Source of the DNA: CAJBLF01 sp964495905
GTDB lineage: Bacteria; Patescibacteriota; Gracilibacteria; Absconditabacterales; Absconditicoccaceae
DNA length: 64,000 nt
Assembly: GCA_964495905.1 (NCBI GenBank)
Contig: CAZBWN010000078.1
Location: 1 to 64,000 of the forward strand
Reading direction: 5' to 3'
Position numbers and translations under genes: made by a program. Under the pieces are notes generated by a model. It saw nothing but the letters and a program-made list of their open reading frames with translations, had not been told where the DNA came from and did no database searches. Shown here piece after piece: positions 42,626 through 52,938 of the stretch (position 1 is the first letter of the stretch; each line of letters begins with the position of its first letter).

Positions 42626-43009
42626 ATGAAAAATGAAAATCCAAAAAATATCTTGGTAGTCGATGATTGTCCAAATGATCAAAAATTAGTTACTTTGCTT
42701 TTACAAAGAAGTTTTGACTGTATCATCCATATTGTGGATTCACTTACTGCAGCAAAAACAAAACTTCAATCTGAAGAATTTGATATCATCACTTTGGATG
42801 GTATGCTTCCCTGTCTTATTAATGGAGGCTTTGGATATACTCTTATTCCTTTCATCAAAAATTTTCAGAGTTCGGAGTGTAAGATCATCATGATCTCTGG
42901 AGAACGTACACATGTTGAAAGAGGTATGAAATTAGGTGCCGATTATGGTTTGAATAAGTATGATCTTAAAAAAGAAAGCAAGTTCAATCAAAATTTTGAA
43001 CTTGTGTAA
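42626..43009 (+). CDS. Single-domain response regulator (receiver)
   Basis: A 127-residue CheY-like domain: acidic pair V-V-D-D-C-P at the start, phospho-acceptor Asp in I-I-T-L-D-G-M-L-P, Ser in M-I-S-G-E, and Lys in L-N-K-Y-D. No output domain and no histidine kinase nearby. No UGA in about eight glycines; A-rich leader, own promoter and terminator. Confidence 0.85.
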   Translation: MKNENPKNILVVDDCPNDQKLVTLLLQRSFDCIIHIVDSLTAAKTKLQSEEFDIITLDGMLPCLINGGFGYTLIPFIKNFQSSECKIIMISGERTHVERGMKLGADYGLNKYDLKKESKFNQNFELV

Positions 43010-43034
43010 ATAATATAATTGTCATCTCTCTATT

Positions 43035-43062
43035 ATCTGTGGGTTTTCCACAGATTTTTTTT
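43035..43062 (+). terminator. Terminator
   Basis: ATCTGTGG-gtttt-CCACAGAT followed by a T run. Confidence 0.85.
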
Positions 43063-43203
43063 TGACAATGAGAATTATTTTCGTATAATGATATTAATTA
43101 AAATATTAAAAGATTAAAAGATTGGAATATTGTATTACTGGCTAATCATATTACATAAATCTTTTAATCTTATAAATCTTCCAAATCTTTTAATTGTCTT
43201 TTT
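43063..43203. repeat. ATTAAAAGATTAAAAGATT spacer repeat, inverted copies
   Basis: Direct words ATTAAAAGATT (about 43090-43125) face inverted words AATCTTTTAAT (about 43160-43195), so the region could fold into a long imperfect hairpin. The word also occurs at 3905-3940 and 7556-7590. Confidence 0.55.
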
Positions 43204-43653
43204 ATGTCTATGAAAGTTGTATATCCAAAAAATATCAAAAGAGGATTGCTTGCGGGGATGACTTTTACTATCTGACCCTTAAGTATTTCTATCGTCCAGA
43301 TGTTTGTCCTTGCTTTGTGAGTTGCTCTTGCATTATCATCTTTTAATGGATTGACAAAATCAGGATCTAAACTATTATGAGCATTGGTCGCTATAATAAT
43401 TCTTATCATTTTTATCGTTATAGCATTTTTTAAAGTTTCAGAATTGTGACTTCTTGCTTATGTCGCTAAGCTTATCAGAAATGGTTTTTTTGATGCTAAG
43501 AAAAAATTCCAAGTAAATTATGAAAAGAAGAATCCTCTCGATATTATGATCCAGGAATCAAAAACTAAAGAAGAGAAACAAGTTATCGAATACAAAGCAA
43601 GTGTATTCGATAAACAACATGTGACAGATATAGAAAAAAAATGATTGATTTAG
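43204..43653 (+). CDS. Hypothetical membrane protein (possibly PrgI-like)
   Basis: A 149-residue protein: short basic N-terminus (V-V-Y-P-K-N-I-K-R), two hydrophobic helices (about residues 18-40 and 55-77), and a cytoplasmic helical tail. The plan resembles PrgI-type components of conjugative type IV secretion, and pilin-like genes follow 1 kb downstream, but the similarity is weak. Five UGAs as Gly; stop TAG. Confidence 0.5.
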
Positions 43654-43671
43654 TCTTTCTATGATAATTCT

Positions 43672-44625
43672 ATGTTATTTTCTGTACATTGAATACGAAT
43701 AAGTCTATTTTTTATCACGCTTGTTAGCGTGCTTTTCTTTTTTAATCAAAAACCGAATTTCATTGTTCCTATGAAACATATGAAGCAGAGGAGTCGGTTT
43801 GCCTATAATATTCTTCTTTGATTGCTTGTAGTTTCTGTCGTACTTCTTCCTTTACGTATCTCCTTGATAAGTGATAAACAAGTCGTTGTAGAAAAAAATC
43901 TTCCTATCCAAATCATTCTTGATGTATCCTTGTCCATGGCTGCTAATGATTTACAGCCAAGCAGATTTGTCGCTGCCAAGACTTCTTTGATTTCACTTAT
44001 CAAACAACTCGATGGATATCAAATATCATTGATAACCTTTTCATGAAAGCCTTTTGTCTATATCCCATTTTCTTCGTCATCATGGGCTATTGCAGCTAAA
44101 TTACAATCTATGAATCTAGGTGATTTCCCTCCCGTAAAAGATTTTTTGTGAACAGCTATCGGTGATGCCATTCTTCTTGGTGTAGGAAATCTTCAACAAT
44201 TCTCCCATCAAGAAACATACAAGCCATGAATCGTCATTTTGATCACTGATGGTGATTCAAATATCTGATTTGATCCTATGCAATTAGTCTCTTATTATCA
44301 AAGAATGCAAGTTCCTATTTTTGTCCTCGGTGTGGGACAAGAAAATTATCTTATCGGTCGTGATGCCTGGAATGATCCTATAACTACCGATATTAACATT
44401 ACTTTACTTCAACAACTTGCAGATAAGACGTGATGAAAATTTTATAGGATATTAGGCGAAAAAACTTTTGATGAATTTTTTACTGAACTTTCACAGAACA
44501 TTGTCACTCATCAACAACAAAATATCAAAAATATATTCTGGGAACTTAATGATTATCTGATATATATTCTTGTTTTCTCTCTTTTTTGACTTTTGATCTT
44601 TAGACGGTGTATAGGTAGAAGGTAG
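43672..44625 (+). CDS. vWA-domain membrane protein (BatA/BatB-like)
   Basis: A 317-residue protein with N-terminal transmembrane helices (residues 8-25 and about 50-68), a von Willebrand factor A domain with MIDAS motif D-V-S-L-S-M and T-D-G-D-S, and a C-terminal helix near residue 300. Layout matches BatA/BatB-type proteins. About eight UGAs as Gly. The stop codon (TAG) lies inside a GGTAGAA tandem repeat, so the C-terminal R-R-C-I-G-R-R is partly repeat-encoded. Confidence 0.82.
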
Positions 44626-44655
44626 AAGGTAGAAGGTGGAAGGTAGAAGGTAGAA
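44612..44655. repeat. GGTAGAA tandem repeat
   Basis: Six near-perfect 7-mers GGTAGAA/GGTGGAA, overlapping the 3' end of the vWA gene. Related words occur at 9608-9635 and 46302-46340. Confidence 0.8.
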
Positions 44656-44784
44656 AAATTTGAAAAATAAAGATATTTCAGTATACTTAGATAATATGAT
44701 AATTGAAAGGTGGAAAGATGGAAAAATTGAAAGATGAAAAAGTGGGACAATAAATGATATATTTTACTTCTAAATCTTGTATAC

Positions 44785-45276
44785 ATGAAAAAGATTATAT
44801 TAGTTTTAATAGCTTCGTGGTATTTACTTCCACTTTTAAGCTTTGCACAAAGCGATAGCCGAGGACAATATTGAACCGATCCTATCCAAATTTTGGACAA
44901 TGTCGTCAAGGAAGCTAATGTTGATGTTAGGATACAACAGACAGCTTTAGATCAAGCAACGGACACACAGTGAGCTTATGCCAGTTCTTATAAACTAGCG
45001 AATACTTTGGATCGGTTTAGGAACAATATCAATCCTTATCTTCAATGGGCTGTCTATATATGACTTTCACTAGCGGTGATTCTGCTTATCTATAATTGAT
45101 TCCTTATGGTTACCAATGCAGCGCATGGAGAAGGTGAAATCGCTAAAGTCAAAAAAAATATCATGAATATCGTAATAGGGGTCATTATCTTAACTGGGTT
45201 TTACTTTATCATTAAGTTGACTGTCTCTATCATCAATTCAATCTTTTGATGATATGGAGGAAGCACATGATTTTAA
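44785..45276 (+). CDS. Type IV secretion pilin-like membrane protein
   Basis: A 163-residue protein with a signal peptide (cleavage near S-F-A-Q), a polar segment and two transmembrane helices (about residues 80-100 and 120-145), the plan of VirB2/TrbC-type or T4SS pilin-family proteins of candidate-phylum bacteria. Seven UGAs as Gly, several at the very C-terminus. The next gene has a similar plan. Confidence 0.6.
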
Positions 45277-45336
45277 TTCAGAATTTAGAATTCAGAATTC
45301 AGAAATAAAAAAAATTTAGAATTTAAAATTTAGAAC

Positions 45337-46296
45337 ATGAACATATTCAAGAAGGCGATATTAATAATTACTCTGGCTATAACCGGAGGTATTTTGGGTG
45401 GGGGATTTACTTATGCTGTGGCACCTTCCTTCAATGCTAATTTTGCCAATTATCTTACTGATACCACGCCTGATAAATATGGTAGGGTAGAGACGGTTTT
45501 TAATATCGGTATTGATAGAAATCTTAGTTTGATGGATAATGTAAAGAGATTATTTTATCCAAGCAGTGCTGCTATTACTGATGCAAATTGAAATACTATT
45601 CCTGCTTGAGGTAATTTATGGACACTTATAAGAAGTCTATGATTTATCATCCTTTTTATCTTCTTGGTCATGACAGGGGTTAATTTCATTATGCAGGCCA
45701 AGGAGGCAGATGGTCCAAAGAAAGCTTTTTCGAGCCTTATTTATATCCTTTATGGCGCTTTTTTGGTTTTTGGAGTGACGTGGATCCTTTGAACCGTCTT
45801 GGATATCGGTAATCTTCAGGGAAGCGGACAACTCGTAGATAGGGTCCAAAATGTATTGTTTCTTCAAATATTATCATTTTTTAAAGTACTTGCATTTTTT
45901 GTCGCTATCATCATGTTGGTGGTATCTGGATTTAGGATGATGGCAGCAATGGATAAGTCTGATAAAGTTGCTATAGCGAGAAAATGAGCGATCAATGTTG
46001 TGATTGCCTTAGTATTTATCAAGGTGGTTGATTATGTCTTTTATATCGCTCAAACACCAGCATTTGGTACAAAAGCTGCTGATATGATTGTCAATGTCGC
46101 CGTTGTTCTTTGATGGGTTCTTGGTTCTCTCTTCGTACTTGCAATCTTTTATGCATGATACCTTCTGATTGCTTCTTCAGGTAAAGAAGATGCTTTCAAA
46201 AAAGCTAAATGAATCATCGTAAATATTTTTGTCATTTCTTTGGTGATATTCTTATTTCTTTTGATTGTCTACCAGGTGTTTAATGAATTTGGGTAA
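45337..46296 (+). CDS. Polytopic membrane protein, T4SS pilin-like modules
   Basis: A 319-residue protein: signal peptide (residues 1-28), a 60-residue periplasmic part, then about six hydrophobic helices arranged as pairs resembling the upstream pilin-like protein repeated twice. Nine UGAs as Gly. Probably works with its neighbour in the envelope; export or conjugation role is inference. Confidence 0.6.
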
Positions 46297-46463
46297 AAGA
46301 AGATTGAAAGATTGAGAAATGGAAAGATTGAAAGGTGAAACGTCTAAATATCTATTTTTCCTTGATTTCTGTGTCTAAAATACTATAAAATACCACAAGC
46401 CCGAATGAGGACTATTTTTTCCTGCCCAAATTGCGGAAAAAGTATTTAACCTATTTGTGATTT

Positions 46464-46536
46464 GCTCTCGTAGTTCAGTTGGATAGAACGACTCTCTCCT
46501 AAGGAGTAAACACAGGTTCGACTCCTGTCGGGGGTA
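46464..46536 (+). tRNA. tRNA-Arg(CCU)
   Basis: Acceptor GCTCTCG/CGGGGGT with G1-U72 and two further G-U pairs, anticodon loop CTCCTAA (CCU, codon AGG), T arm ACAGG-TTCGACT-CCTGT. CCA not encoded. Confidence 0.9.
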
Positions 46537-46718
46537 GTAAACAATTATCAATTCAAAATTACGAATTACGAATAAAAAAATAAAATATTACTATCTTTAA
46601 ATTCGTAATTAATAATTCGTAATTTGTAATTGTCTTTCAAGGCATTGTCAAATACGGTTTTATTACTGTTGACTTTGTTTTGCATCATCTTTTTATTTTT
46701 TTAATATCCTTTTCACTT
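46537..46718. repeat. AATTACGAATTACGAAT spacer, partly self-complementary
   Basis: ACGAATTACGAAT words near 46560 face AATTCGTAATTAATAATTCGTAATT near 46600-46630, giving a long imperfect hairpin. No gene seen before rpsO. Confidence 0.55.
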
Positions 46719-46985
46719 ATGGTAAAGAAAACAACAAAAGAAACTGGGCCAGAATCATTCAAACTTCATGGCACTGACACAGGATCTGTAGAAGTCCAAA
46801 TCTGACTTTTGACAGAAGAAATCGCAGAATTACAATGACATCTTGCTTTGCACAAAAAAGATTTTGATGCTAAAAGATCATTGCTCAAAAAAGTTGCTAG
46901 AAGAAGATCATTCCTCAAGTATCTTAAAACTAAAAAGTTGTCTACGTACAACGCTATATCAAAATCAGTAAGTGTAAAAGTATAG
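46719..46985 (+). CDS. rpsO: Ribosomal protein uS15
   Basis: An 88-residue small-subunit protein: T-G-S-V-E-V-Q-I-G-L-L-T-E-E-I, the H-L-x-x-H-K-K-D helix turn, and R-R-R-S-F-L-K-Y-L. Two UGAs as Gly. Stop TAG. Confidence 0.94.
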
Positions 46986-47092
46986 ATCTTTAGAATATTA
47001 CATGTTTAGAGGATTGGGTTTCCCTAAATATCTATAATAATCTAAATATCGCTTAATTTATTTTTTTATTTTTTTTAACATTTTATATTCTA

Positions 47093-48499
47093 ATGGCTAC
47101 TGTAAGTATAATAGAACAATTACGTTCTGGAAAAATAGTCATGCCTATCATCAAGGAATGACACAAAGTAAAAGGAATCGTACTTAAAAAAATCGAAAAT
47201 GGTATTTTAGTAGATTGTGATAATTACGCATTTACTGGAGTTATCTTATCAAAGGAAGTTAAAGAACTTGAAAGATCTGGATATGAATTAGATCCAGGAA
47301 GAGAAATCGAACTTGAAATCGTAAATACTAATATCAGGCATGAAGATGGACATTATATCGTATCTATCACCAAATTACTTCAATACGATATCTGGAAATC
47401 CATCATGAAGAAATTTGAAGCTGATGATGTGATCACTGTGATCCCTACTGAAGCAAATCTTGGAGGTCTACTTGTAGATATGCATGGAATCAAAGGATTC
47501 GTTCCATTGTCTCAATTGGCTCCTATCCATTATCCAAGAGTAGAAGATGGTGATCAAGAAATCATTTTTGAAAAACTATTGGATTTGATCGGAAAAGAAC
47601 TCAAAGTAAGAATCATCAATATCGATGAAGATGAAAAGAGAATCGTGTTATCAGAAAGAGAAGCACTCAAGGAAGAGAGAGAAAATATCCTCAAAGATCT
47701 TGAAGTCGGAAAAATATACGATGGAGTTGTGAGCGGACTTTCTTCATATGGATTATTCGTGACTATCGGATGAACTGTTGAAGGTTTGGTACATATCTCA
47801 GAAATTACCTATGGACACGTTAACAATATCGAGAAGCTTGGAAAAATAGGTGACAAAATCAGTGTAAAAGTCATTGGATTAGAAAATGGTAAGATATCAC
47901 TTTCTAGTAAAAAATTGAAGGATGATCCACGGACAGCGTTACCAAAAGAATACAAAATCGGTGATTACATCGAAGGAGAAGTCATCAGATTCGTTCCTTA
48001 TGGAGTATTCGTGAGAGTGTTTCAAGATATCAATGGATTGGTGCATTTGAGTGAACTTTCACAAAAATCTATCCAAAACCCAAATGAAGTCGTTAAGCTC
48101 GGACAGATCATCAAGACAAAAATCATCTTGCTTGATCCAAAAAATAGAAAGATTTGATTGAGTATGAAGGGTGTAGATGATGATAAAGCTGCTTTAGAAA
48201 AAAAGGTTGCTGCTCCATCAACTCCTACAGCTCCAAAAGCTGTAGCTTCTAAGACAGAGACTCCTGCACAAGCAGTTCTCCAAGAAGAACTTATCCCTGC
48301 ACAAGCTCCAAAGAAATTTGAAGGTAAAGGATTGGCTGGAATAGTCAAAAAACTTTCTGAAGAAAAGCTTGAAGATAAAGCAAAAAGAATCACTGATAAG
48401 CTTGAAAAAAATCCTGACAAAAAGGATAAGGTAGTAGAGAAAGACAAAAAACCTGCTGCTAAAAAAGTTGTTACAGAAAAGAAAGTAGCTAAAAAGTAA
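47093..48499 (+). CDS. rpsA: Ribosomal protein bS1
   Basis: A 468-residue protein with four S1 RNA-binding domains; the third and fourth show typical G-x-V-x-x-L-S/V-x-Y-G-x-F-V and G-L-V-H-I/L-S-E motifs. The last 110 residues are a Lys/Ala/Pro-rich low-complexity tail. Only three UGAs for roughly 36 glycines, one of the lowest shares among long genes here. No Shine-Dalgarno is obvious, fitting reliance on S1 for A/U-rich leaders. Confidence 0.93.
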
Positions 48500-48518
48500 T
48501 CATATACTAAACTATAAA

Positions 48519-48572
48519 GATACCGTATGTCCCTCCGCCACGGCGGACAAGTGTGACTGCGGTATTTTTTTT
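48519..48572 (+). terminator. rpsA terminator
   Basis: Outer stem ATACCG/CGGTAT enclosing an inner CCGCC-ac-GGCGG hairpin, then eight T. Confidence 0.8.
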
Positions 48573-48588
48573 GTTTCATTATAATTCA

Positions 48589-48616
48589 TTGATTTTCTGT
48601 ATTATATTCTTAAAAT
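48589..48616 (+). promoter_or_regulatory. Promoter of the acyltransferase gene
   Basis: TTGATT, 16-bp spacer, TAAAAT, 43 nt before the ATG. Confidence 0.6.
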
Positions 48617-48658
48617 GTCAACTAAACAAACAAAAAAATAACTAAAAAAAATAAAAAT

Positions 48659-49603
48659 ATGAAAAAACAAATGGAAAAAATAATCGATCCTGTTGAAGTA
48701 AAATTACTTGAACAAGAACTTAATACAGATACCTTTTTACGCCCTGTAAATAGAGGTGCTAATGAGTTGTATATTATTCATAAAGAAGATTGTCCTCATG
48801 TGATGCAGGAAATTGGTCGTCTTCGTGAAATCACTTTTCGTGGTGCAGGTGGAGGAACAGGTAAATCATCGGATATCGATGAATATGATGATTATTTTCA
48901 TCAGTTGGTACTATGGAATCCGGATCGTAAGGAAATTGTCGGCGGGTATCGATTTGCTTGCATGTCTAAACTTGTTGATAACAATACAATCAACAGTCCT
49001 ACTCATGAAATCTTTCAATTCTCCGATACTTTTATCAAGGATTATCTTCCTCGTACTATTGAACTCGGACGTTCTTTTGTACAGCCAGAGTATCAACCGA
49101 TCAGAAATCCTAAAGCAGGATTATTCTCTCTAGATAATCTGTGGGATGGACTTGGTGCTTTGGTAGTTGATTATCCTAACATCACTCATTTTTTCGGTAA
49201 GGTCACTATGTATCCTAGTTTCAATTCTCAGGCTCGCAACTATATTCTTTTTTTCTTACAAAAGTATTGTCCGGATACTGAACATTTGATGTTGCCTGTC
49301 TATCCTATACAGGGGTTGGATAAAGAAATCGATCTTCTCGCAAAATTTCTTGATTATGGAAGTTATGATGATGATTTGAAGCATCTTATGGATGCTGTTG
49401 CTGCTCTGGGAACAACTATTCCTCCTTTGGTGAAACAGTATATGAATCTTTCTCCGACATTAAAAACATTTGGAACTTCTATTAGTCCTTCGTTTGGAGA
49501 TGTTGAGGAAACTGGTATGTTGATTACGATTGCTGATATTCATTCTAGAAAAAAAGATCAGCACGTTGAAACGTACCGAAAATATAAATTACATAAAAAA
49601 TAA
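48659..49603 (+). CDS. OlsB-like GNAT-type acyltransferase
   Basis: A 314-residue protein of the hemolysin-like/ornithine lipid acyltransferase group. Landmarks: I-G-R-L-R-E-I-T-F-R, G-G-G-T-G-K, the D-E-Y-D-D-Y-F-H-Q-L-V-L-W segment, I-V-G-G-Y-R, E-L-G-R-S-F-V-Q-P and L-D-N-L-W-D-G-L-G-A. These match a subfamily I know best from Bacteroidota. No UGA in over 20 glycines, A-rich leader (CTAAAAAAAATAAAAAT before ATG). Transfer from a standard-code donor such as a Bacteroidota host is a reasonable inference. Confidence 0.8.
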   Translation: MKKQMEKIIDPVEVKLLEQELNTDTFLRPVNRGANELYIIHKEDCPHVMQEIGRLREITFRGAGGGTGKSSDIDEYDDYFHQLVLWNPDRKEIVGGYRFACMSKLVDNNTINSPTHEIFQFSDTFIKDYLPRTIELGRSFVQPEYQPIRNPKAGLFSLDNLWDGLGALVVDYPNITHFFGKVTMYPSFNSQARNYILFFLQKYCPDTEHLMLPVYPIQGLDKEIDLLAKFLDYGSYDDDLKHLMDAVAALGTTIPPLVKQYMNLSPTLKTFGTSISPSFGDVEETGMLITIADIHSRKKDQHVETYRKYKLHKK

Positions 49604-49626
49604 TTCTATTCTGAAAATTATCTACG

Positions 49627-49657
49627 ATCTCCCTGTTTTTCTGGGAGATTTTTTTTA
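49627..49657 (+). terminator. Terminator
   Basis: ATCTCCC-tgtttttct-GGGAGAT followed by eight T. Confidence 0.85.
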
Positions 49658-50566
49658 TATTTCTATAGTCACTAATTCATTTTCTGGGTCTCTAAAAACT
49701 AGTTTATATGCGGTCAATTGCATCGGTGTTGTCTCTTTAGGGTCACCGTATAAGTAATCTCCTACGATAGGTAATCCATGATGAGAAAGGTGGTATCTGA
49801 TCTGATGTGTTCTTCCTGTAAGGATTTCAAGATTGAACGTGATGGTTGTATCAGTTTGTTTAACTATTTCCATGATTTTTGTGATTCATATCTTGCTTAT
49901 GGTATGGGGTAATTTTGCGATGACGGGCTCTTCGATGATATACGGAAATTCTGTTATATTTTCTATAAAATCTTTACCTTCAGGTGTAAGATATGATGTT
50001 GCCCTATAAAATTTTTTGAGTTCTGTCTGTTCTTTATCATCTATGCTTTTGCTTTCTGATTTGGCTTGGAACAGTTTCTTGAAATGTTCTAGTCATTTTT
50101 CTGTCTTTGCGATGATCATAAGTCCATCCGTGTTTTTATCGAGCCTATGAATGAGTCCTGCTCTGATGAAGTTTCAAATAGTCGGTAAATTTTTGTAGGT
50201 ATGATACAGAAATCCTACTACTGATGCTTCATCTACCTCTCGAACGGTTTTGGGGTGAGAAAGCACGCCTTTGGGTTTGTTGATGATAAGATAATCATCT
50301 TTTTCAAGCAGTACAGGGATATCTATATTTGGAGCTTCATTGAGTACGACAGGGGAGAGATATCTTGTTATATTATCAATATCTATCTGGTCGTTATTTT
50401 TGAGCTGATAAGACTTTTTTATGACTTTATTGTTCACTTTCACTCCTCCTCTTGAGATAATATGGTGAAAAAAGCTTCTGGAATAAGAAAATTCTTTACT
50501 CAATCGAGTATCTATCCTTCCCTCCTTAGGGGCGGACAAGTCTCCTGCTCCTTCATATATAGTCAT
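49655..50566 (-). CDS. RluD-family pseudouridine synthase
   Basis: A 303-residue enzyme with an N-terminal S4 RNA-binding domain (R-L-S-K-E-F-S-Y-S-R-S and V-K-V-N-N-K-V) and the catalytic I-H-R-L-D-K-N-T-D-G-L motif, T-G-R-T-H-Q-I-R-Y-H-L and G-D-Y-L-Y-G-D. It isomerises uridine in 23S rRNA (or tRNA); exact site not deducible. Three UGAs as Gly. Confidence 0.92.
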
Positions 50567-50724
50567 TTATGGGGCTATTTCTGGCTAAATATCATTACTG
50601 TATAATTTTTTTTGAAAAAAACAAGGGTATTTCTCGTTTTTGCTGGTAAAAACAGGTGGTAAAATTTGCAAAATTCAAAAAAAAGGATACAATTAAGTAT
50701 AGTTTTATATTGTAATCTATTTCG

Positions 50725-51228
50725 ATGGAACCTAATCAAATAAATCCATCTGCGGAAACTTCATGAATTCCTCAAGGTATCCCAACAGGAGTATTTGTTC
50801 CAAACAATCAAATACCAGCACAAACACCAGCACAAACACCTGTAGTACAACCTACACCTGTGGTTTCTCCTGTAGTCACTAAAGAAGGTCCTTTGGATAA
50901 AGTCTTAAAATGAATCATAAAGTTTTTTGCTAAGATCATGGGGCAACCTGATCCTATTACGGGAGCACCAAATGCTGCTTCACAGGCTCTTCAAAAATCA
51001 GAAAATATCGTTGGAAAAATACGAAATACTGCCAATCAAGCAGTAGGAAAGGTTACTGATGTTGCAGGTCAAGCTGTTGCAAAGGTTAATGATGTAGCAA
51101 ATCAAGCTGCTCAGCAAGTACAAAAAATGGTTCCGCCACCACAAGCATCACAGGCACCCGTTACTCCTCCTGTACAACCAACTGAACCCGTTCAACCACC
51201 ACAACCACCGGTTCAACCTGTAGCTTAA
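50725..51228 (+). CDS. Pro/Gln/Ala-rich low-complexity protein
   Basis: A 167-residue protein: Pro/Gln/Thr-rich N-terminus (A-Q-T-P repeats), a short helix with K-G-I-I-K-F-F-A-K, an amphipathic repeat region of about 11-residue units (N-Q-A-V-G-K-V-T-D-V-A and similar) and a P-V-Q-P-x tail. Two UGAs as Gly. Function unknown. Confidence 0.6.
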
Positions 51229-51240
51229 TGTCTTATATAT

Positions 51241-51275
51241 ATAAAACTGTCCGCCTAGGCGGACAGTTTTTGTTT
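51241..51275. terminator. Palindromic terminator
   Basis: AAAACTGTCCGCCT/AGGCGGACAGTTTT inverted repeat, same core as at 40762, between two convergent genes. Confidence 0.85.
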
Positions 51276-51282
51276 AAAAAAA

Positions 51283-51465
51283 TTATTTTTCTTTTATCAG
51301 TGCATCTATCAGATCTTCCATCTCTTCCATAAATTTTTCATCTTTGTCGAGTCCGTTTTCCTTGATTACGTCCATCACTCGATCGAGTCTTTCCTTTTTT
51401 GCTTGGATTTTTTTGATGTCTTTATCGTCTATGATACTCAAATCTATAGGTTGTGCTTTTGTCAT
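51283..51465 (-). CDS. Small charged hypothetical protein
   Basis: A 60-residue, Asp/Lys/Glu-rich helical protein. Its ATG directly follows the stop codon of the upstream gene (51466), so it is translationally linked to the alpha/beta-hydrolase-like gene. No family recognised. Confidence 0.55.
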   Translation of the reverse strand: MTKAQPIDLSIIDDKDIKKIQAKKERLDRVMDVIKENGLDKDEKFMEEMEDLIDALIKEK

Positions 51466-51999
51466 CTATCTAGCATTATTATCTAAAATATATTGTTTGA
51501 GTATGTTGATCTCTTTATATGAGTGGTCATCACCTGGGATCTCCTTGCAGGTAAATGCAGGGGAGAGCGCTCAAAGCTGTTTTGTTATTGCAGCATAGCT
51601 TCCTGCTGGATCATCAGTTTTTTGGATCCGCAATACGGGACACGTAAGTTCTTTAAGATATTTTTCTATAGGCAGGTCATTATGCAGTTTTGTATATCCA
51701 AGAGGAAATCATACGAAAATGCATTGTTTGATGAATATCTCTTGTTCTACCATCGCTTTGAGTCCAAGGATACATCAAATCGATTTGCAAAATAATATGA
51801 TGCTTCCTCAGAGTGTTTTTAGATAGTTGCAAAGTTGTTCGCATTCATAGTCTAGGTTCATATCTCATCATTCTGTATTCCAATGACGATAATTATGAAT
51901 ATGTGTACTCGCATAAAACGGTAGAAGCTCTTTATTCACTTCCTGTATCCGCGATTTGTTGTGTACGTTATTTCCTCATAAGAGTACGAGTGTAGCCAT
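51466..51999 (-). CDS. Alpha/beta-hydrolase-like protein
   Basis: A 177-residue protein with a V-L-L-G-G-N-N-V-H start, a nucleophile-elbow-like C-K-S-I-G-C-I-L-G (lipase-type G-x-S-x-G is altered), P-V-L-R-I-Q-K-T-D-D-P-A-G-S and a late P-G-D-D-H-S-Y His. This is the plan of small dienelactone/Tex30-like hydrolases, but the nucleophile Ser sits in K-S-I-G. Seven UGAs as Gly; stop TAG. Confidence 0.65.
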
Positions 52000-52021
52000 C
52001 AGAAAGATGCGAATTAAAATG

Positions 52022-52438
52022 TTATATTTTTGTTGCATTCATATACTCTAGGAAAATCTCCTTTGTCATATTTGCACATTCTAAACCCATGATTTCATCA
52101 TAATCAAAGTACTGCACTCTTTGTCATTCATGAAGCCTTATCTCTTCTACAGGTATATTTATCTTCCCATAATAGATATGCTTTATATTTTCATATGCAT
52201 CTTTTGTCGATGGGCAAAAATATTCGCGGAAGAATGTATATTCTTGTTGCTTGAGATCTATTTCAATCTCCTCTTGTACTTCTCTCACTAGCGCTTCTTC
52301 GAACGTTTCATCATCTTCTACGTGTCATCCTATCATATCCCAAGTATTTGGAAAGGGGATATTCGGTTTATTATCTCTCAAAAGCAGAAGTATCTGTTTT
52401 TTATCATTTTCAAATATCATCCCTGCTACTTTTTTCAT
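52022..52438 (-). CDS. Nudix hydrolase
   Basis: A 138-residue pyrophosphohydrolase with the Nudix box G-G-H-V-E-D-D-E-T-F-E-E-A-L-V-R-E-V-Q-E-E near residues 37-57; the second G is a UGA, so a standard-code reading destroys the box. Substrate not deducible. Lies between the hydrolase-like gene and tspO with gaps under 25 nt. Confidence 0.9.
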
Positions 52439-52462
52439 ACTCAGGTATAGGAATAAAGCCAA

Positions 52463-52927
52463 TTAATTAAGAAGCCAGATATGATAGGCGAACCAACTTG
52501 CTATAGCTACCCGAATAGGGTAGAGGATAAGCAATAATGATGCTCGTTTGGATCTTGGATAGAGTAGTACTATCTTTATGACTGTGAGTATCAACAATAC
52601 TATCATCACTATAAATGAAAAGAGCAATCGATGCTGTACAAAAAAGAATCGATTCCAAAATGCATTGAGAAGTCCATTGATGATAAACAATCGAAGGATT
52701 AGTGTGAAATTTTTATCATGTTTCGTTTTCCAAAAAAACAGTAATGATGCTATACAACATGCATAAATAATAGTCCAAACCATTCCTATCAATGCTCCTG
52801 GAGGCGTCCCTTGAGGGAGGATAAGTGTTCCATACCATCACATCCCTGCGTTGGTGAACATACTGCCTAGGGTACCTACTGCGATTACTAACAATGGAAT
52901 GATGATGTAGCTAAGTCTGTTCTTCAT
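52463..52927 (-). CDS. TspO/MBR family membrane protein
   Basis: A 154-residue five-helix protein with G-W-Y, P-P-G and V-W-T-I-I-Y-A motifs of the tryptophan-rich sensory/translocator family that binds porphyrins. The region after the last conserved W-x-x-x-F motif is typical in length. One UGA as Gly (before W-Y). trpS is 12 nt upstream. Confidence 0.85.
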
Positions 52928-52938
52928 AGATATATCTA

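Noticed and set aside
52022..52438. Suspected frameshift in the Nudix gene at a T run
   Set aside because: A careful recount of the run and the length divisibility show an intact frame.
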